A DNA stretch of 64,000 nt from positions 62,001 to 126,000 of the forward strand of contig JAXHMN010000016.1 of the NCBI GenBank assembly GCA_034521465.1. Direction: 5' to 3'. The stretch comes from SURF-28 sp034521465. Its GTDB lineage: Bacteria > Bacteroidota > Ignavibacteria > Ignavibacteriales > Melioribacteraceae. The translations under genes were made by a program, and so were the position numbers. Under the pieces are notes generated by a model. It did no database searches and had not been told where the DNA came from. It saw only the letters and a program-made list of their open reading frames with translations. Numbering within the stretch: the first letter of the stretch is position 1; every line of letters starts with the position of its first letter. Shown here in pieces: positions 1 through 12,071 of this stretch.

Positions 1-514
1 GACGGAACATTCAAAAGAACAAGTGAGACAACGATTAAAAGTTGAGAAAGCGCTTAACGGTTCCAAGACCTAATTTCCATCCCGGTTATGACACTCCCTG
101 AAAAACCTCAGGGAAGATTGGATCTATGATCCATGCGATATTGATGAGTGTGTCCACTGGGCGGATACTCTCGAACACACTATACCGAGTTGTCTCCGGA
201 AAAGAAAAGGGAATGGACAAAGTGGCTCAAAATTTATAAGGAAGAACAGATTTATCAAGGTGAATATTTGAATCTCTGACGATATAGAATATGACAATCC
301 CGATGTTCATGTAACGAAAAAAGACGGCAATCTTCTATTTCTTTGCACCTGGACCTTTTGACGGTCAATTAGAACTTAGAGGATTGGGAGAAGACAAGTA
401 CGAAGTCAAAGATCTTTATACAAAAGAGTTGACTTTCAATGTTGCTGGACCCGTCAGCGGAAAATCACTCTTAAAGGAAGGCGATTTTATTTGAAAGTTG
501 AGCCGGTTAATTAA
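1..514 (+). pseudogene. C-terminal part of a GH36-like alpha-galactosidase, frameshifted and cut by window start
   Basis: The translated pieces, read across several frame changes, match the C-terminal part of the complete GH36-like gene at 9922-12001. Both share a W-KWL-IY-E segment followed by GEYL and a final all-beta region ending just before the stop at 512-514. The catalytic barrel lies outside the window. At least three indels interrupt the reading frame (near 90, 270 and 330). They may be sequencing errors, because the same density occurs in all genes up to about 5.3 kb, or real decay. The assignment rests on similarity to the paralogue in this window. The product would be a secreted or lipid-anchored enzyme releasing alpha-galactosyl residues. 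Confidence 0.55.
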
Positions 515-605
515 GTATAAATTTATAGCATGCACTGAACATTGCGTTCCAATTATAACTTGAATAAAAGAGTTGTTAATAACTGTTAATATATAAGAAA
601 ATAAA

Positions 606-2749
606 ATGGTAAAAGGTTTGTGCTAATAGGCCAAATGCTTTTATTGTTGGTATACTGTTTTTTTCGAGTATAGGAAAACAAAACGAAAGACTGGGAGCCA
701 AATACAGATTGGGGATATTGGATACTTGGTCATAGGTCTGACCCTGATTTTCTTGAAAAGAATAACATGACTGTAACTTTCAGCAACGGTGCGCCGAATA
801 TGGATGAAGTAACACGGGCTGAATTTGATAGTTTAATGATGGAAGCAAAAAAGTTTAATGATTCGTACCATAACAAAGGATATATAGTTTTACGCCTATC
901 TTCAACTTCCTTAAATGGTAATTCCGAAACAAACACAAGCACTCCTAAAGACACAGATTAATTTCCTAAAATTTTATAATGAAAACTGGGAAGACTCGAA
1001 GATTATATCGGTCCTTGACCTGAAGATCCTACATCTTGGATAATGGTTAAAGCCGATGGAACTTTCCCGTATTATCGTTATGCTCGATATGGAGAAGAAA
1101 CGGATGAAGGTTTTGAAGCTTGGGGTGTTCCTGTAAAATCCCGGTTACCTCAGAATGATGGAAGGAAAAATCCGCGCTCAAGCTGAAACCGGTATCGATG
1201 GTTCATACATAGATTGGACACACATTGCTGAAGAGACTTCCTATGATAAATATTTCTGAAAAAGGATTCATCGAATATCTAAATAAAAATCTTCCAGCTG
1301 AAATTGCCGAAGAAAAATGTGGCACTTCTGGTTTGTGCAAATCTAATATTACTGAAGAACAAGGTGAAAAATTCTGGATGGAATGGATAGTTGTCCGTGG
1401 TACTCAAGTTGCTGAATTTCATAAACACTTGAGAAGTGTAGCCCGTAAATATAATCCTCATTTTATCGTATGGGGTAATATGTCGGCGGATTTGGTTTCG
1501 GACCCATTGCTTATCTCGCTGCCGGAAATATTGAAATGCTTGGAATGGTATCGATGATTTTATATTGTCGGAAATGCAGGAGTATTGGATGCCGCCCGAG
1601 AAAATAAAGACGGTGTAAAAATTACAAACAGTACATCTTTAAACTTGTCTCGGCGGCTGCACACGGCAGAGCCTGTTATTGTATATGCTACGGAAATAAC
1701 ACCGCCTATATTTCCAAACCCGACAGAAAAATGTTTAAGTGCAATGTCTGAATGATAGCAGAAGCAGTCGCTAACCATGCTGTTGGAGAAACAAGAACAC
1801 CTACAGGCGCAACTGGAATATTATTAATTACCTCATTGCAACCGTCCGCAATTAATAGGTTCTCATCTATATAGTAACATTGCAATTTTGGGTTCACTTA
1901 ATCAGTACCTCGCAGATGAACAAAGTTTTGCATTCAGTACTTCAGAGTTTTCGCCGACAAAGGTATTTCGCATGTATTTATTGTAGAAGATGATTTATTG
2001 ACCGAAAAATTAAATGAGTTTGATTTAATAATACTTCCTCGCATTCCGTTGTTAAGTTCGGAAAAACGAAAAATGCTTTGGTTGAATTTGTTAAGAAGGG
2101 GAGGGAAGTTAATCGTTCTTGGTGAAACGGGAATTAAAGATCAGTATAATCTTACTAATAAAAATATTCCCTCTTTAGAAGCTGCTGAACTTTCAGATTA
2201 TCCTATACAAAACACATCTAAATAAATAGGCGAAGGTGAAATATTATTTATGCCCTTGGAAATTCCCCGGACATAAATTCCTAACTAAATATGAGCAGAA
2301 AGAAGGAACGTTTTTCGGCTCATCAATGGTAGATGTTTTTGCCGATGTTCCTGAAGCATATACAAGAAATAATATGCACCCCGATCTTCGTAAAAAGTTA
2401 AATTCTGTTGCCGATGAAACCGTCAAGTTCTTGGGTTCAGTTACAACAATAGTTGATGAAGACAATAAGTTTGTTGAAATGAGTCTTATGAAAAAGAATA
2501 ATGAGCACATACTTGTTCATCTCGCTAATTACAATGTAACAGTTGGCCCAGCAATATACCCGGCAAAAAATGTTAAAGCACAGATTGCAATCCCGAAGGT
2601 TCTTATCTAAAGAGATCTAACCTATAGTGGTGAGCTGGAGAGATGCAAAGCTTGAAATATGATATAAAAGAAAGAGACGGAGGTTCTGTTGCAACTGTAA
2701 CTTTCCGGGATTAAACATTTACGGATTAGCAAAAGTGGAATTAGATTAG
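606..2749 (+). pseudogene. Secreted glycoside-hydrolase-like protein (GHL/GH42-like), copy 1, heavily frameshifted
   Basis: Starting at ATG 606, a signal-peptide-like hydrophobic stretch appears once one or two indels are allowed. It is followed by fragments resembling the protein at 6602-8592: a barrel segment with a TGIDGSYIDW motif near 1190-1220 (compare TGIDGVFVDIPYW in copy 2), a later segment with LIILPRIPLLS at about 2030, and GGKLIVLGETG at about 2105. The last two resemble the beta-galactosidase trimerisation-like domain of such enzymes. Family assignment is tentative: these are TIM-barrel hydrolases of the hypothetical GHL/GH42-like groups, and the substrate is unknown. At least six frame changes are needed to read it through. 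Downstream, 23 bp separate it from another secreted-protein gene. Confidence 0.5.
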
Positions 2750-2772
2750 TAATGACTTCTAACAATTAGATA

Positions 2773-3983
2773 ATGCGGAAAAAAATACTAAACATATTAC
2801 TTATCATCTTTGTACTTGTGAGCGGAGTTTTAAATGCACAAGAAAATACTTTCTCACAGATAAATGTAAGAGAAGTAAATGGGCTTGACCGCAAGCTGGT
2901 CCAGATACTTTCATGTCAGCTCGCGGATTATTTTTTGAAAATAATGATATCTCTTTTTTGTTGAAGAAATAAAGACCGGTCAGGTGATGGATTGTCAAGT
3001 TATCCCGACCGATACTATGAATAATCAAGTATTAGCAACTGTTATTTTTCCAATGTCATGTAAAGCTTATAGAAAAAGAGTATATGTTAAAAACTAAAAA
3101 AGCTGAAGAGATTCTCCTCAGTGACTTGTCAATGAGCGGGCAGGTACTGAGTTAGTTATAGAAAATAAGTTTTACTGTGCAGACTTACGTAAAAGCGATA
3201 AAGCTGAACCTCAAAGTCACAGGTCAGGTCAGATACGTGAGCTTACGCTAAAAATCAATATGACCAATTACTGACCGATGTTTGATCGGGTACATTGGGC
3301 ACCTAATTTTAAAGGGCGCGTTTGGAATACTATGTAACAATCGCACATTGGGAACTTCCTAAAATCAATGAGATTAATTCCGGTCAATATCAAATAAGTA
3401 CTTTAAGACAAGATTTAGCTCCACAGCATACAAAAATATTATTAACAGCGCGCTATAGACTTTATGCCGGCTTATCCTCTTTAGTTATCGCCTATGGAAA
3501 TGGAAGAATGGACTATGGCTTGAACTTTACAGATGATGAAATGGCAATGGACAGCATGTTTACGCATATGGCATTTCAACGTCCTAGTGGGAAAGTAGCT
3601 GATGTGGAATTTTCTGAAAGATATGGGCCTGTTAAAAAATCAACCTATTGAAAATGAATCACCTTGGATTTGTTTTTCAACATTGATAAGGGTTTCGCCT
3701 TCGGAAGTATTCGCGTTAATTATGATAACACAAACATTTTTTGGTGAAACTATTTAACATATCAAGCCCATACTTGAATGGCGAATGGCTTGGGGGCATA
3801 AAATACTGGAACCGCAGACTTGTTCACCAAATGTTCGCTACATTTATTCCAAGGGTAGCTGTGAAGGAGCAGATGCTTACCTGGTATTTAAAACTTCCGC
3901 AGATAAAGACAAATTGCATGACATTAAGCATTGGGCCGAACTTATTCGTTCTCCACTGAGATGTAACAATAGAATATCTATAA
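2773..3983 (+). pseudogene. Secreted protein of unknown function, copy 1, frameshifted
   Basis: ATG 2773 opens a clear signal peptide (MRKKILNILLIIFVLVSG, then LNAQ). Frame-broken pieces follow that are homologous to the gene at 5312-6542: 'RVHWAPNF', an ISTLRQDLAP block (about 3400-3430), DDEMAMDSMFTH (about 3532-3566) and the C-terminal 'AYLVFKTS...DKD' segment. The restored stop is TAA 3981-3983. I do not recognise the family. Its position between glycoside-hydrolase-like genes and an oxidoreductase suggests a periplasmic carbohydrate-related role, but that is inference. There are about five indels. The pair with 5312-6542 is a tandem paralogue pair separated by the oxidoreductase gene. 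Confidence 0.5.
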
Positions 3984-4019
3984 AGAAATAGATGAGGGTG
4001 TTGAATGTGAAAATAATTG

Positions 4020-5247
4020 ATGGAGAGATTTTATAAACGTACACCTGCTGCAATTCATTTTTTCACTAGCTTGGCAAATGTTAAGTATTCGGTCAAATTT
4101 CTTCTAATGAAAACATACGGATAGGAGTTATAGGTACCGGTGACCGCGGTAAATGGGAATGTTACATCTTAAAACAAACTCCTGGGATTGATGTGGTTGC
4201 ATGCTGCGATATTATCCCAAGTCATCTTGAAAGGGGACTTGGTGAAGCAGTAAAAGGAGCAAAAGGATATACCGATTACCGTAAACTGCTTGAACAAAAA
4301 GATCTTGATGCAGTGCTTATCGCAACCACAGCGCCTTACGCATATCAAATGGCAATCGATGCAATCAAAGCAGGTAAACATATTATTTGTGAAAGACATT
4401 AACGCTAAATACGAAAGATGCTTTATCATTATCAAAAATTGTTAAGAATTATTAACAAGGTATTTCAAGTAGGTTACGAATGGCAAAGCGGTCGCTATAT
4501 TCAATCGTATTCATAAAATGGTTCAAGATGGTGAATGTGGAGAAATTACGCATATACGATGCAATTATAATCGAAACACAGATTGGCGAACCAAAGTTGA
4601 TGATCCGAAGATGGAACGATTACTGAACTGGCGAATGTACCGAGAATACTCCGGTGGACTGATGGCAGAGTTATGTTCACATCATATTAATATTACTAAT
4701 TGGCTCTTGGATGCAGTTCCGCATAAAATAACAGGTATGGGCGGCATAGATTATTATAAAGACGGACGTGAAACTTATGATAACGTAAATACAATTTTTC
4801 GAGTATACAGGTGGAGTTAAAGCAAGCTTCCAAGCTATTACTACAAAACGCATTCGAAAAGTACAACTATAGTTATTATGGGAACCGAAGGCACAATTGT
4901 TATAGAAAAAGAAGAAGGACGAGTAGCTGATTATTATTCTGAACCAAGTAAAGTTGAATACATGTCTCGGAAGATGAATTACAGAATGTAGATGCCATTA
5001 CCAGTGCAACGGAGAAAAGCTTGGATGAGAAGCGAGCCTATTCGTATAACTGTTGAAAATAATACTAAGGATGACTTGGAAACTACAAGAGCTATGTTTC
5101 TTGATTTTGTTGATTGTGTTAAAAATAATAAAATGCCAAAATCAAATATTGATAACGGTCGTAATGTCGCAATTGCCAGTTGACCTTGCTATTCAAGCAA
5201 TGGACAATAACCGCGTTGAATATTGGAAACCAGAATACAACGGTTAG
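4020..5247 (+). CDS. Gfo/Idh/MocA-family oxidoreductase (frameshifted)
   Basis: The Rossmann motif IRIGVIGTGDRGKWE (from about 4119) binds the NAD(P) cofactor and is followed by VVACCDI and the family pattern AVLIATTAPYAYQMAIDAIKAGKHI, with the expected E-for-K variation where the frame breaks. The C-terminal half has WR-Y-GG-MAELCSHHINITNW, in which the His residues belong to the usual substrate site, and ends VEYWKPEYNG. ATG 4020 (MERFYKRTPAA) looks like a damaged Tat-type RRxFxKxT leader, common in secreted members from FCB bacteria. Family members oxidise or isomerise sugars or sugar acids, or act as glycosidases through transient oxidation; the substrate cannot be told. Four or five frameshifts (about 4095, 4400, 4500, 4810, 4960, 5180) are probably sequence errors. 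Confidence 0.75.
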
Positions 5248-5311
5248 TATTTGAAATCACTTAATTGATTAGACAAAATTATATTGATTTTGAGATTTTA
5301 ATTCAAAACAT

Positions 5312-6542
5312 AAAATATGGTTGTGGCTTATTGCAATTACTTCTTTAATGATTAGTTCGAGTGACTTAATTGCAGAAGATATTACCATAGCAAAAGTGCA
5401 AGTTAGTGAAACTACCGGCTTAGCAAGGTCTCTTGGATATTATCGAAGTACAATTACAAATTGAATTGGATAACGCAAACTTTAATCAATTTAATATAGT
5501 CGCCGAAGACTCAAAGACCGGTGAACAAAATACAGTGTCAAATATTTAAAATAAAAGAATACTTTGAAGAGAACGTGATGTTGTTTAATGTCATTTTCCC
5601 TTCTTCTTTTTAAGGCGGATGAAAGAAAAATATTCTTGCTCAAAGAATATTGAAAAGATTAAAAATGTTGTAACTGATCTTAAACTTTCTGGTGAAGGTT
5701 TAGACCTCATAATTAATAATAATTTTTACAGAGCCAACCTATCTAAATCAAATCAAAGTGAAGCTAAGAATTATGATTCCGGTCAGCTATGCGACTTACT
5801 AATAAAAGGAAAATTTAATCAATTACTTTTCAGAACCGAAAACCGAATGCACTGGGCTCCGAATTTTCAGAAACCCGGCATGGAATATTATAACACAATA
5901 GCGGGCTGGCAAAATCCGAAACGTTATATTGTAAATAAAGGTCCGTATTTAATTTCAACGCAGCGGCAGGATTCAGCCCCGGATGTTCCAGAAATTCTTT
6001 TAACTACAGATTACTTCTTTTACGCGGGCTTGCCGTATTTCAAATTCTACTCCTCCATGGATATTATTGAAGATGTGAACCTTTCCTTACTAAGAAACGA
6101 TGAAATGACAATGGATAGTTTGTTTACACATGTCGCTTATCAAAGTAATTCAGGGCAAATAATTGATCTATCCTTTGCCGAGCGCTATAAGGAGTTTGAA
6201 GAAAACCCAATAGAAAGTAATGCTCCATGGGTTTGTTTCTATAATATTGATATAGGATATGCATTCGGAAGTATTAGAATTAAATATGATAATACAAACG
6301 ATACCGGTTTACCTTCTCCTACTTATCATTCGCATACAAAAATCAGTGATGGTGCTGAAAGAGGTAAGTATTGGAATCGCTGCTTGATTGATAACTATCC
6401 GGTCTTCGTTCCTAAGGGAAGTTCATATCGTGAAGAAAACGCATACTTGATATTTGAAATTAATAAAGAAGATAAATTCAAAGAGATTATTGAACAATTG
6501 AATATTATAAAAAATCCGGTTGAGGTTACCCTTATTCAATAA
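5312..6542 (+). CDS. Secreted protein of unknown function, copy 2
   Basis: An N-terminal hydrophobic signal-like segment (IWLWLIAITSLMISS, then IAED) begins near 5312; the exact start codon is unclear, probably because of an indel. After frame changes near 5430 and 5550-5610, the frame is open from 5619 for 307 residues. It contains MHWAPNFQKPG, a conserved STQRQDSAPDVPEILLT block, DEMTMDSLFTHVAYQ, and KYWNRCLIDNYPVFVPKGS near the C-terminus. It matches the broken gene at 2773-3983 along its length. I do not recognise a catalytic motif and no function is assigned. The surrounding hydrolases and Gfo/Idh/MocA gene suggest a role in extracellular polysaccharide processing. Confidence 0.6.
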
Positions 6543-6601
6543 TAAGAAGAAATAAAAATTGTAGAAGAACATTCATAACTATAGAAAGGAAGATGAATTT
6601 T

Positions 6602-8592
6602 ATGAGAATCAAAATATTGCTTTCGTTTATCATAATAACTTTTTCAACGATTTTGGCTCGACAAAATTGGACGCACTATGTTCGCACTGCCGGGCATGGA
6701 CTGAATAAAGAAAATGTTGAAGCCACAATAAAAGATGCAATTGAAACACATCTATTCGGAATTGAAGTTGATAATGATCCTCCTGGGAGATATGAAAGCT
6801 TTTCTTGATCCAACAGAAAAACTTGAAGCTATTGAATTGATGGCAAATAGAGCACATGAGATTAATAATTATTCATTTGTTTATATAGCCGGGCTTGAAT
6901 GTATTACGGCTAATGCTGATAAGACGGATCATACTTTTTAAAGATCATCCCTGATTGGGTGCAAAGAGATATTAACAATCGTCCGGCAATGTTTGGCGGA
7001 GGTGATGCATTTTGGATTGACGAAGGAGACGAAGATGTTTGGATATCACCTTATGCAAAAGAGTGGCGTAAGATTTATATGGAGCATGTACGCAAGATTG
7101 CTAAAACAGGAATAGATGGAGTTTTTGTAGACATCCCTTATTGGATGACTCATTTTGACGGCTGGCAGGATTCATGGACAAGTTTTGATGATTATACCGT
7201 ACAGGCATTTAAAAGATAAAACGGGATTAGATGCTCGTAAGGATTTAAAGTTAGGAGATTTTTCTGATGCGAATTTCCGCAGGTGGGTGGATTTCCGCAT
7301 TGAAACTTTAACAGAGTTTATGGAAGAAGTTGATAAAAATATTAAAAAAGAAAATCCGGATGGAATCTCGATTGCCGAAATTTATCCAGGCATTGGCGAA
7401 GAAGCTGTCAGAGTAGGGGCAGATACTTATGAAATGTATAATGTTGTTGATGTGATTGCGCATGAATTCAGCGGAGGTGGAGGCAATGCCGCAAGCAAAA
7501 ATCCTTTGGATTGGTTTTCCAGAATGATAGGCATGTACACTTTTAGAGCTTTTGCTGAAGGTAAAGCATCTTGGATGTTGAGTTATTCATGGGGTGAAGA
7601 AAATAAAATCCCGCCTCAAGACCCAATTAAAAATCTGATGTTATCAAATGTTATGGCAGGAACTAATTGTTGGGATGCAAGAGGTCACGTAATGTCCGGT
7701 TCAAATGATATCGATACTAGAAAAGAGGTCTTTAAATGGATAGCGGAAAATGAAGACGTTTTTTATAAACCGCGCACTACTATTAATCCAGTCGGAGTTT
7801 ACTTCTCACCTAAAACAAGAAATTATTTTGCAGATGAATTTATTAAATCATACAACGGGATAATGAACTTAATGCTGCAGTCTCATACTGAATTTCAAAT
7901 TGTAACACCAAGAACACTTGATAAATTTAATGGTGATGTATTAATCTTACCCGATGTTAAATGTGTTTCCGATGATGAAATTTCATTTTTCAAATCATTT
8001 TTAGAAAAAGGCAAAGGCTTGGTAGTTACAGGTGAAACAGGGAACTATGATATTACCGGTGCGAGTGTTGAAGACAACCCCATAGTGAAATTACTCGGTA
8101 TTAAAAATCCAAATCAGAGACAAATTTCTGATGGGGAGCTAAAATATATTTATTCACCACAGTGCCCCGGTAATATTATATTCCGATCTATGCGATTAAT
8201 GAATTTAATTATGCTGCATGGGAAGGAACGGATGATAATTCCAGCATCAAAAATTTTAGGAAAAATTTTGTTGCTGATTTGAAAAATCATTTTGGTTATC
8301 AATCCTCAATTACAATTGGAGCATTACCGTTTTTATCAACGCAGACAGCAATAGTAGAAAATAAACCCCACATATTTTTTGCAAATTATAAGGGTCTAAA
8401 AAGTGATGAAATATCAAAACAATCTTCTGAGAAAAATGTGAGCGTTACAATTCATAAAACATAAATGAAGGAAAGGTTTTTTATTTGCCGTACTTAGGGG
8501 AGAAGGTTGAGCTAAAAAGTGAAGTTGCAGACGGAAATTTGGTTTGTACAATTCCCTCAATCGAAAAAGGTGGAGTAGTTTGGGTTGAGTAA
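6602..8592 (+). CDS. Secreted glycoside-hydrolase-like protein (GHL/GH42-like), copy 2
   Basis: The start at ATG 6602 is preferred because GGAAG lies 8 bases upstream; ATG 6593 is in frame but too close. A signal peptide (MRIKILLSFIIITFSTILA) precedes the barrel, in which KIAKTGIDGVFVDIPYW (about 7093) carries the Asp of a GHL-type strand. Further on are ISIAEIYPG with a candidate acidic residue and a C-terminal domain with DGDVLILPDV-like and GKGLVVTGETGNYD segments (about 7940-8045), typical of beta-galactosidase trimerisation-like domains. Frame changes occur near 6790, 6940, 7215, 8270 and 8460. Exact family and substrate are not certain. It probably acts on oligosaccharides together with the neighbouring chitinase-like and alpha-galactosidase genes. 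Confidence 0.6.
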
Positions 8593-8634
8593 TAAAACTC
8601 TAATAACAATAAAGTATAATCATAGGATTGAAGC

Positions 8635-9826
8635 ATGGTAAAAATAAAGAAGTACATTAATATAATTCTAACATCCTTGTTTATTCTAATATCTTGTCAG
8701 CTCAATGCACAGAATAAAGAAATTATCGGTTGTTATAGGTATTGGGATTATAATCAAAATCCCGAAGTTTTTGATCCGGTTAATATACCTTATGATAAAT
8801 TGACGATAATCAATTATTCATTTTTTTATCCGCTAGAGAGCGGTGAAATTGTTGGAATTGATCCTGTCGCAGATAGTTATCTTCTTAAAGGCGAAAATTT
8901 TGAATCAGGTAAAACTTCCGGGAAATCAGTAATTGAATTGGCTAAGCAACACGGTACTAAGGTTCTTTTATCTATTGGTGGATGGGAGACTTCTTATAAT
9001 TTTCCTCAAGTCTCGGCAAATCCTTCAAAGCGCGCAACCTTTGCGCATTGGTGTGTAAAACATATCAAGCAATATGGCTTTGACGGTATCGATATTGATT
9101 GGGAGTTCCCCGGTTATAAGCAGCATAAAGGAACAGATAAAGATCGCGAGAACTTTACCATTCTACTGCAGGCTGTCCGAGATAGTCTCGAATTCACTCG
9201 GAGAAAAATCAAACAAACATTATTTGCTTACTGCTTCTTTGCCGGCAGCTGCCAGTACATCTCGAAGATATAGAAGTTGAAGAAGTTGCAGCTATAGTAG
9301 ATTACATGAATATAATGACCTATGATTTGTACGGATCATGGGGAGAAGATTAGTAATCATAACTCATCTTTATATGCACCTGCTAAAGGTGATCCGGGTC
9401 GCTGCCTTGACGGTACTTTTCAAATTATATAATAAAACACGCGGTGTTCCTTCTGAAAAAATTACGCTGTGTGCCGCATTCTTTGGATATTCTTATGCTG
9501 ATTGTGACGAAATGTATAGTCCTCATCAAGGAGCGGATACTACACTTTTCCCGAAAGGACAGGATATTTTTTATTCGCAAATTGCCGAAAAGATGAATCA
9601 ATTCGAACGACGCTGGGGATTCCAAAAGCGCAAGCACCTTACTATAGTTGGTAAAACAAGAAACACATTGATTTCATTTGATGATGAAGAGTCGGTTGCT
9701 CTTAAAGCAGAATACATAAATGAAAATAACGGGGCGGGAATAATCATCTGGCCTTTGATGGGAGATTATTTGAACAACGGAGAAACACCTTTGCTTGATT
9801 CGATTTATCAACAATTTAATAAATGA
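8635..9826 (+). CDS. Secreted GH18 chitinase-like glycoside hydrolase
   Basis: A signal peptide (up to CQLNAQ, around residue 26) is followed by the GH18 barrel. Visible motifs are the strand SIGGWETS (SxGG, about 8975) and the catalytic motif FDGIDIDWEFPG (about 9080), which contains the full DxxDxDxE with the catalytic Glu. Further on are YMNIMTYDLYGSWG (MxYD) and, near the C-terminus, GAGIIIWPLMGDY, where the conserved Trp of the last strand would lie. GH18 enzymes hydrolyse beta-1,4-GlcNAc linkages with substrate-assisted catalysis. Length (about 396 codons) fits a single-domain enzyme. Frameshifts near 9210, 9345 and 9635 look like sequencing indels, since all catalytic motifs are intact. 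Confidence 0.85.
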
Positions 9827-9921
9827 TATCCCCAAACATTTTGTAATGTCGTAATGATGAGAGAATTATTCAAGGTAACGAAGTAGCAAAAACAATTAAT
9901 ATTTAATAAACCGGAGAGTAA

Positions 9922-12001
9922 ATGAATTTGAAAGTAAAGCGATATTCAATTCTTACAGTACTAATAATTTTAAGCTGGGTTGCGGTTAACGGTTGCAGTA
10001 CAAATAACAAACCGACTGAACTATCTTCATCGGTTCTAACTGTTAAATACGACAGCTTAATGCATAGTATTGTAACTCCTAACATCGAAGGTGCGAATTC
10101 TTTAATGAAAGATTATTCTGCATCCGAAAAGCTAGTACTTGGCGGAGAGGCGTTAGAAAACTTTAAGCTGACCGATTCTGAATACATTGAAACCGATTCA
10201 AGTAAAAAACTAATATTGACCGGTTTATATGATAGCAATAATTTGAAGATTGAAAAAAGTGTTCGTTTGCAAATTTCTAACAAATATCCCGATGTTGTTA
10301 TTAAAAACGTCACCTATAAAAATCTAAGTGATAGTTCTGTAGAAATAGTAGGTTGGGTTAACGAGGATTACAACATTAAAACCGTAGCACGAAACTTCAC
10401 CGAAATTCTGGTCTTACCAAAGCGGTTCTTATTCCGACAGCAAGAGACTGGGTTGCTCCTGTGAATCCCGGTTTTGAACAAGAAAATTATATGGGTATGA
10501 ACAATAGCGATTATGGCGGTGGAACACCTGTGAGCGATGTATGGAGACCGGATATAGGAATTGCAGTTGGTCATTTGGAACTTGTACCAAAACTTGTTTC
10601 AATACCGGTGATATTAAAAGAAGGAAAAGACGCTGCAGAAGTTTCAGTAAAATACAACTATTTGGAGCCACAGATTCTTCAGAAAAATGAAGAATTAAAA
10701 ACTTTCGAGAAGCTTTTGTTACTATTCATACGGGTGATTATTTCCATTCGTTAACACAGTTTACAAAAATAATGCAGGATAAAGGTCTTACATTCGACCA
10801 ATTCCCTGAATCAACTTATGAACCTATTTGGTGTGCGTGGGGATATGAAAGAAATTTTACAGTTAATGAGGTTCTGGGAACACTTCCTAAAGTAAAAGAA
10901 ATGGGTTATAAGTGGGCGGTTCTTGATGATGGCTGGCAGACCGCTGAAGGTGACTGGTTCTTAAATCCCAAACGCTTTCCTAATGGTGATGCAGATATGA
11001 AAAAGTTTGTTGATGAGATTCATAGTTATGGTCTTAAAGCAAAATTATGGTGGGCACCTTTAGCTGTTGATCCGGGAACAGAATTAATTGATGAACGTAG
11101 CGATTTTCTTCTGTTAAATAAAGATGGTTCAAAACAAGATATAACTTGGTGGGATAGCTATTATATTTGTCCCGCATATGAACCCGCTGTTGATTTTCAT
11201 GTTGAATTAGTAAAAAAGATGATGAGCGAGTGGGGATACGAAGGATTGAAAATAGACGGTCAACATCTTAATGGAGTGCCTCCGTGTTACAATCCCGCAC
11301 ACAATCATAAACGCCCGGAAGAATCGGTGGAAGCTTTACCGAAATTTTTTAAGAAAATTTATGATGCTGCTCTTGCTATTAATCCCGATGCGGTTGTAGA
11401 AATTTGTCCATGCGGAACCGCTTATTCGTTTTACAACTTACACGTAATGAATCAAACTGTTTCATCAGACCCTTTATCTTCTTGGCAGATTAGAACTAAA
11501 GGAAAAACTTTAAAAGCTTTGATGGGTGCAAATTCCCCTTATTACGGAGACCATGTTGAGCTAAGTGATAACGGAAGTGATTTCGCTTCCACCGTTGGAA
11601 TAGGTGGAGTTATAGGAACAAAGTTTACCTGGCCAACTGATAGGCTTGCTCATAAAGATTATGTTCTAACAGATAAAAAAGAAACCGAATGGAAAAAATG
11701 GTTAAGTATCTATGAAGAGACAGAATTACCGAAAGGAGAATACCTTGGTGAGCTGTATGATATCGGCTACGATAAGCCTGAAACTCATGTTGTATCAAAA
11801 AATGATACTTTATATTATGCTTTTTACGCAGATGATTGGAACGGTTTTGTAGAGTTCCGCGGATTAGAGGGAGAACGATATATACTTTTTGATTATGTAA
11901 ACGGCAAAGAAATAGGCGAAATTGATAAATCGAGTTACAGTTTAGATGTCTCTTTCAAAAACTTTCTTTTATTAAAAGCAATCCCAATTAAATTAGTTTA
12001 A
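9922..12001 (+). CDS. GH36-type alpha-galactosidase, lipoprotein
   Basis: The N-terminus MNLKVKRYSILTVLIILSWVAVNGC is a lipoprotein signal with Cys in the VNGC lipobox. A beta-rich N-terminal region is broken by frame changes near 10410 and 10760. The catalytic barrel (from 10772) has WAVLDDGWQ (about 10915), GLKIDGQ (about 11243), where the Asp is the GH36 nucleophile, and SSDPLS (about 11464), which holds the acid/base Asp. GH36 enzymes release terminal alpha-linked galactose. A GGAG sequence lies 7 bases upstream of ATG 9922. A strong terminator follows at 12032. The C-terminus matches the fragment at 1-514, so the locus holds two such enzymes. Confidence 0.88.
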
Positions 12002-12031
12002 GACTATTTTCCCCTTCCTCCTGAAAGCAGT

Positions 12032-12067
12032 ATTCCGGTTGTGAGTAATTACAACCGGAATTTTTTT
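12032..12067 (+). terminator. Rho-independent terminator after the GH36 gene
   Basis: An 11-bp stem (ATTCCGGTTGT / ACAACCGGAAT) with a short loop is followed directly by seven T residues, 31 bases after the GH36 stop codon. It ends the glycan-utilisation gene run. Confidence 0.85.
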
Positions 12068-12071
12068 ATCG

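Noticed and set aside
730..954. Minus-strand 74-residue frame opposite the first GHL-like gene
   Set aside because: It is a shadow of the plus-strand coding region, which has clear homology to the second copy.
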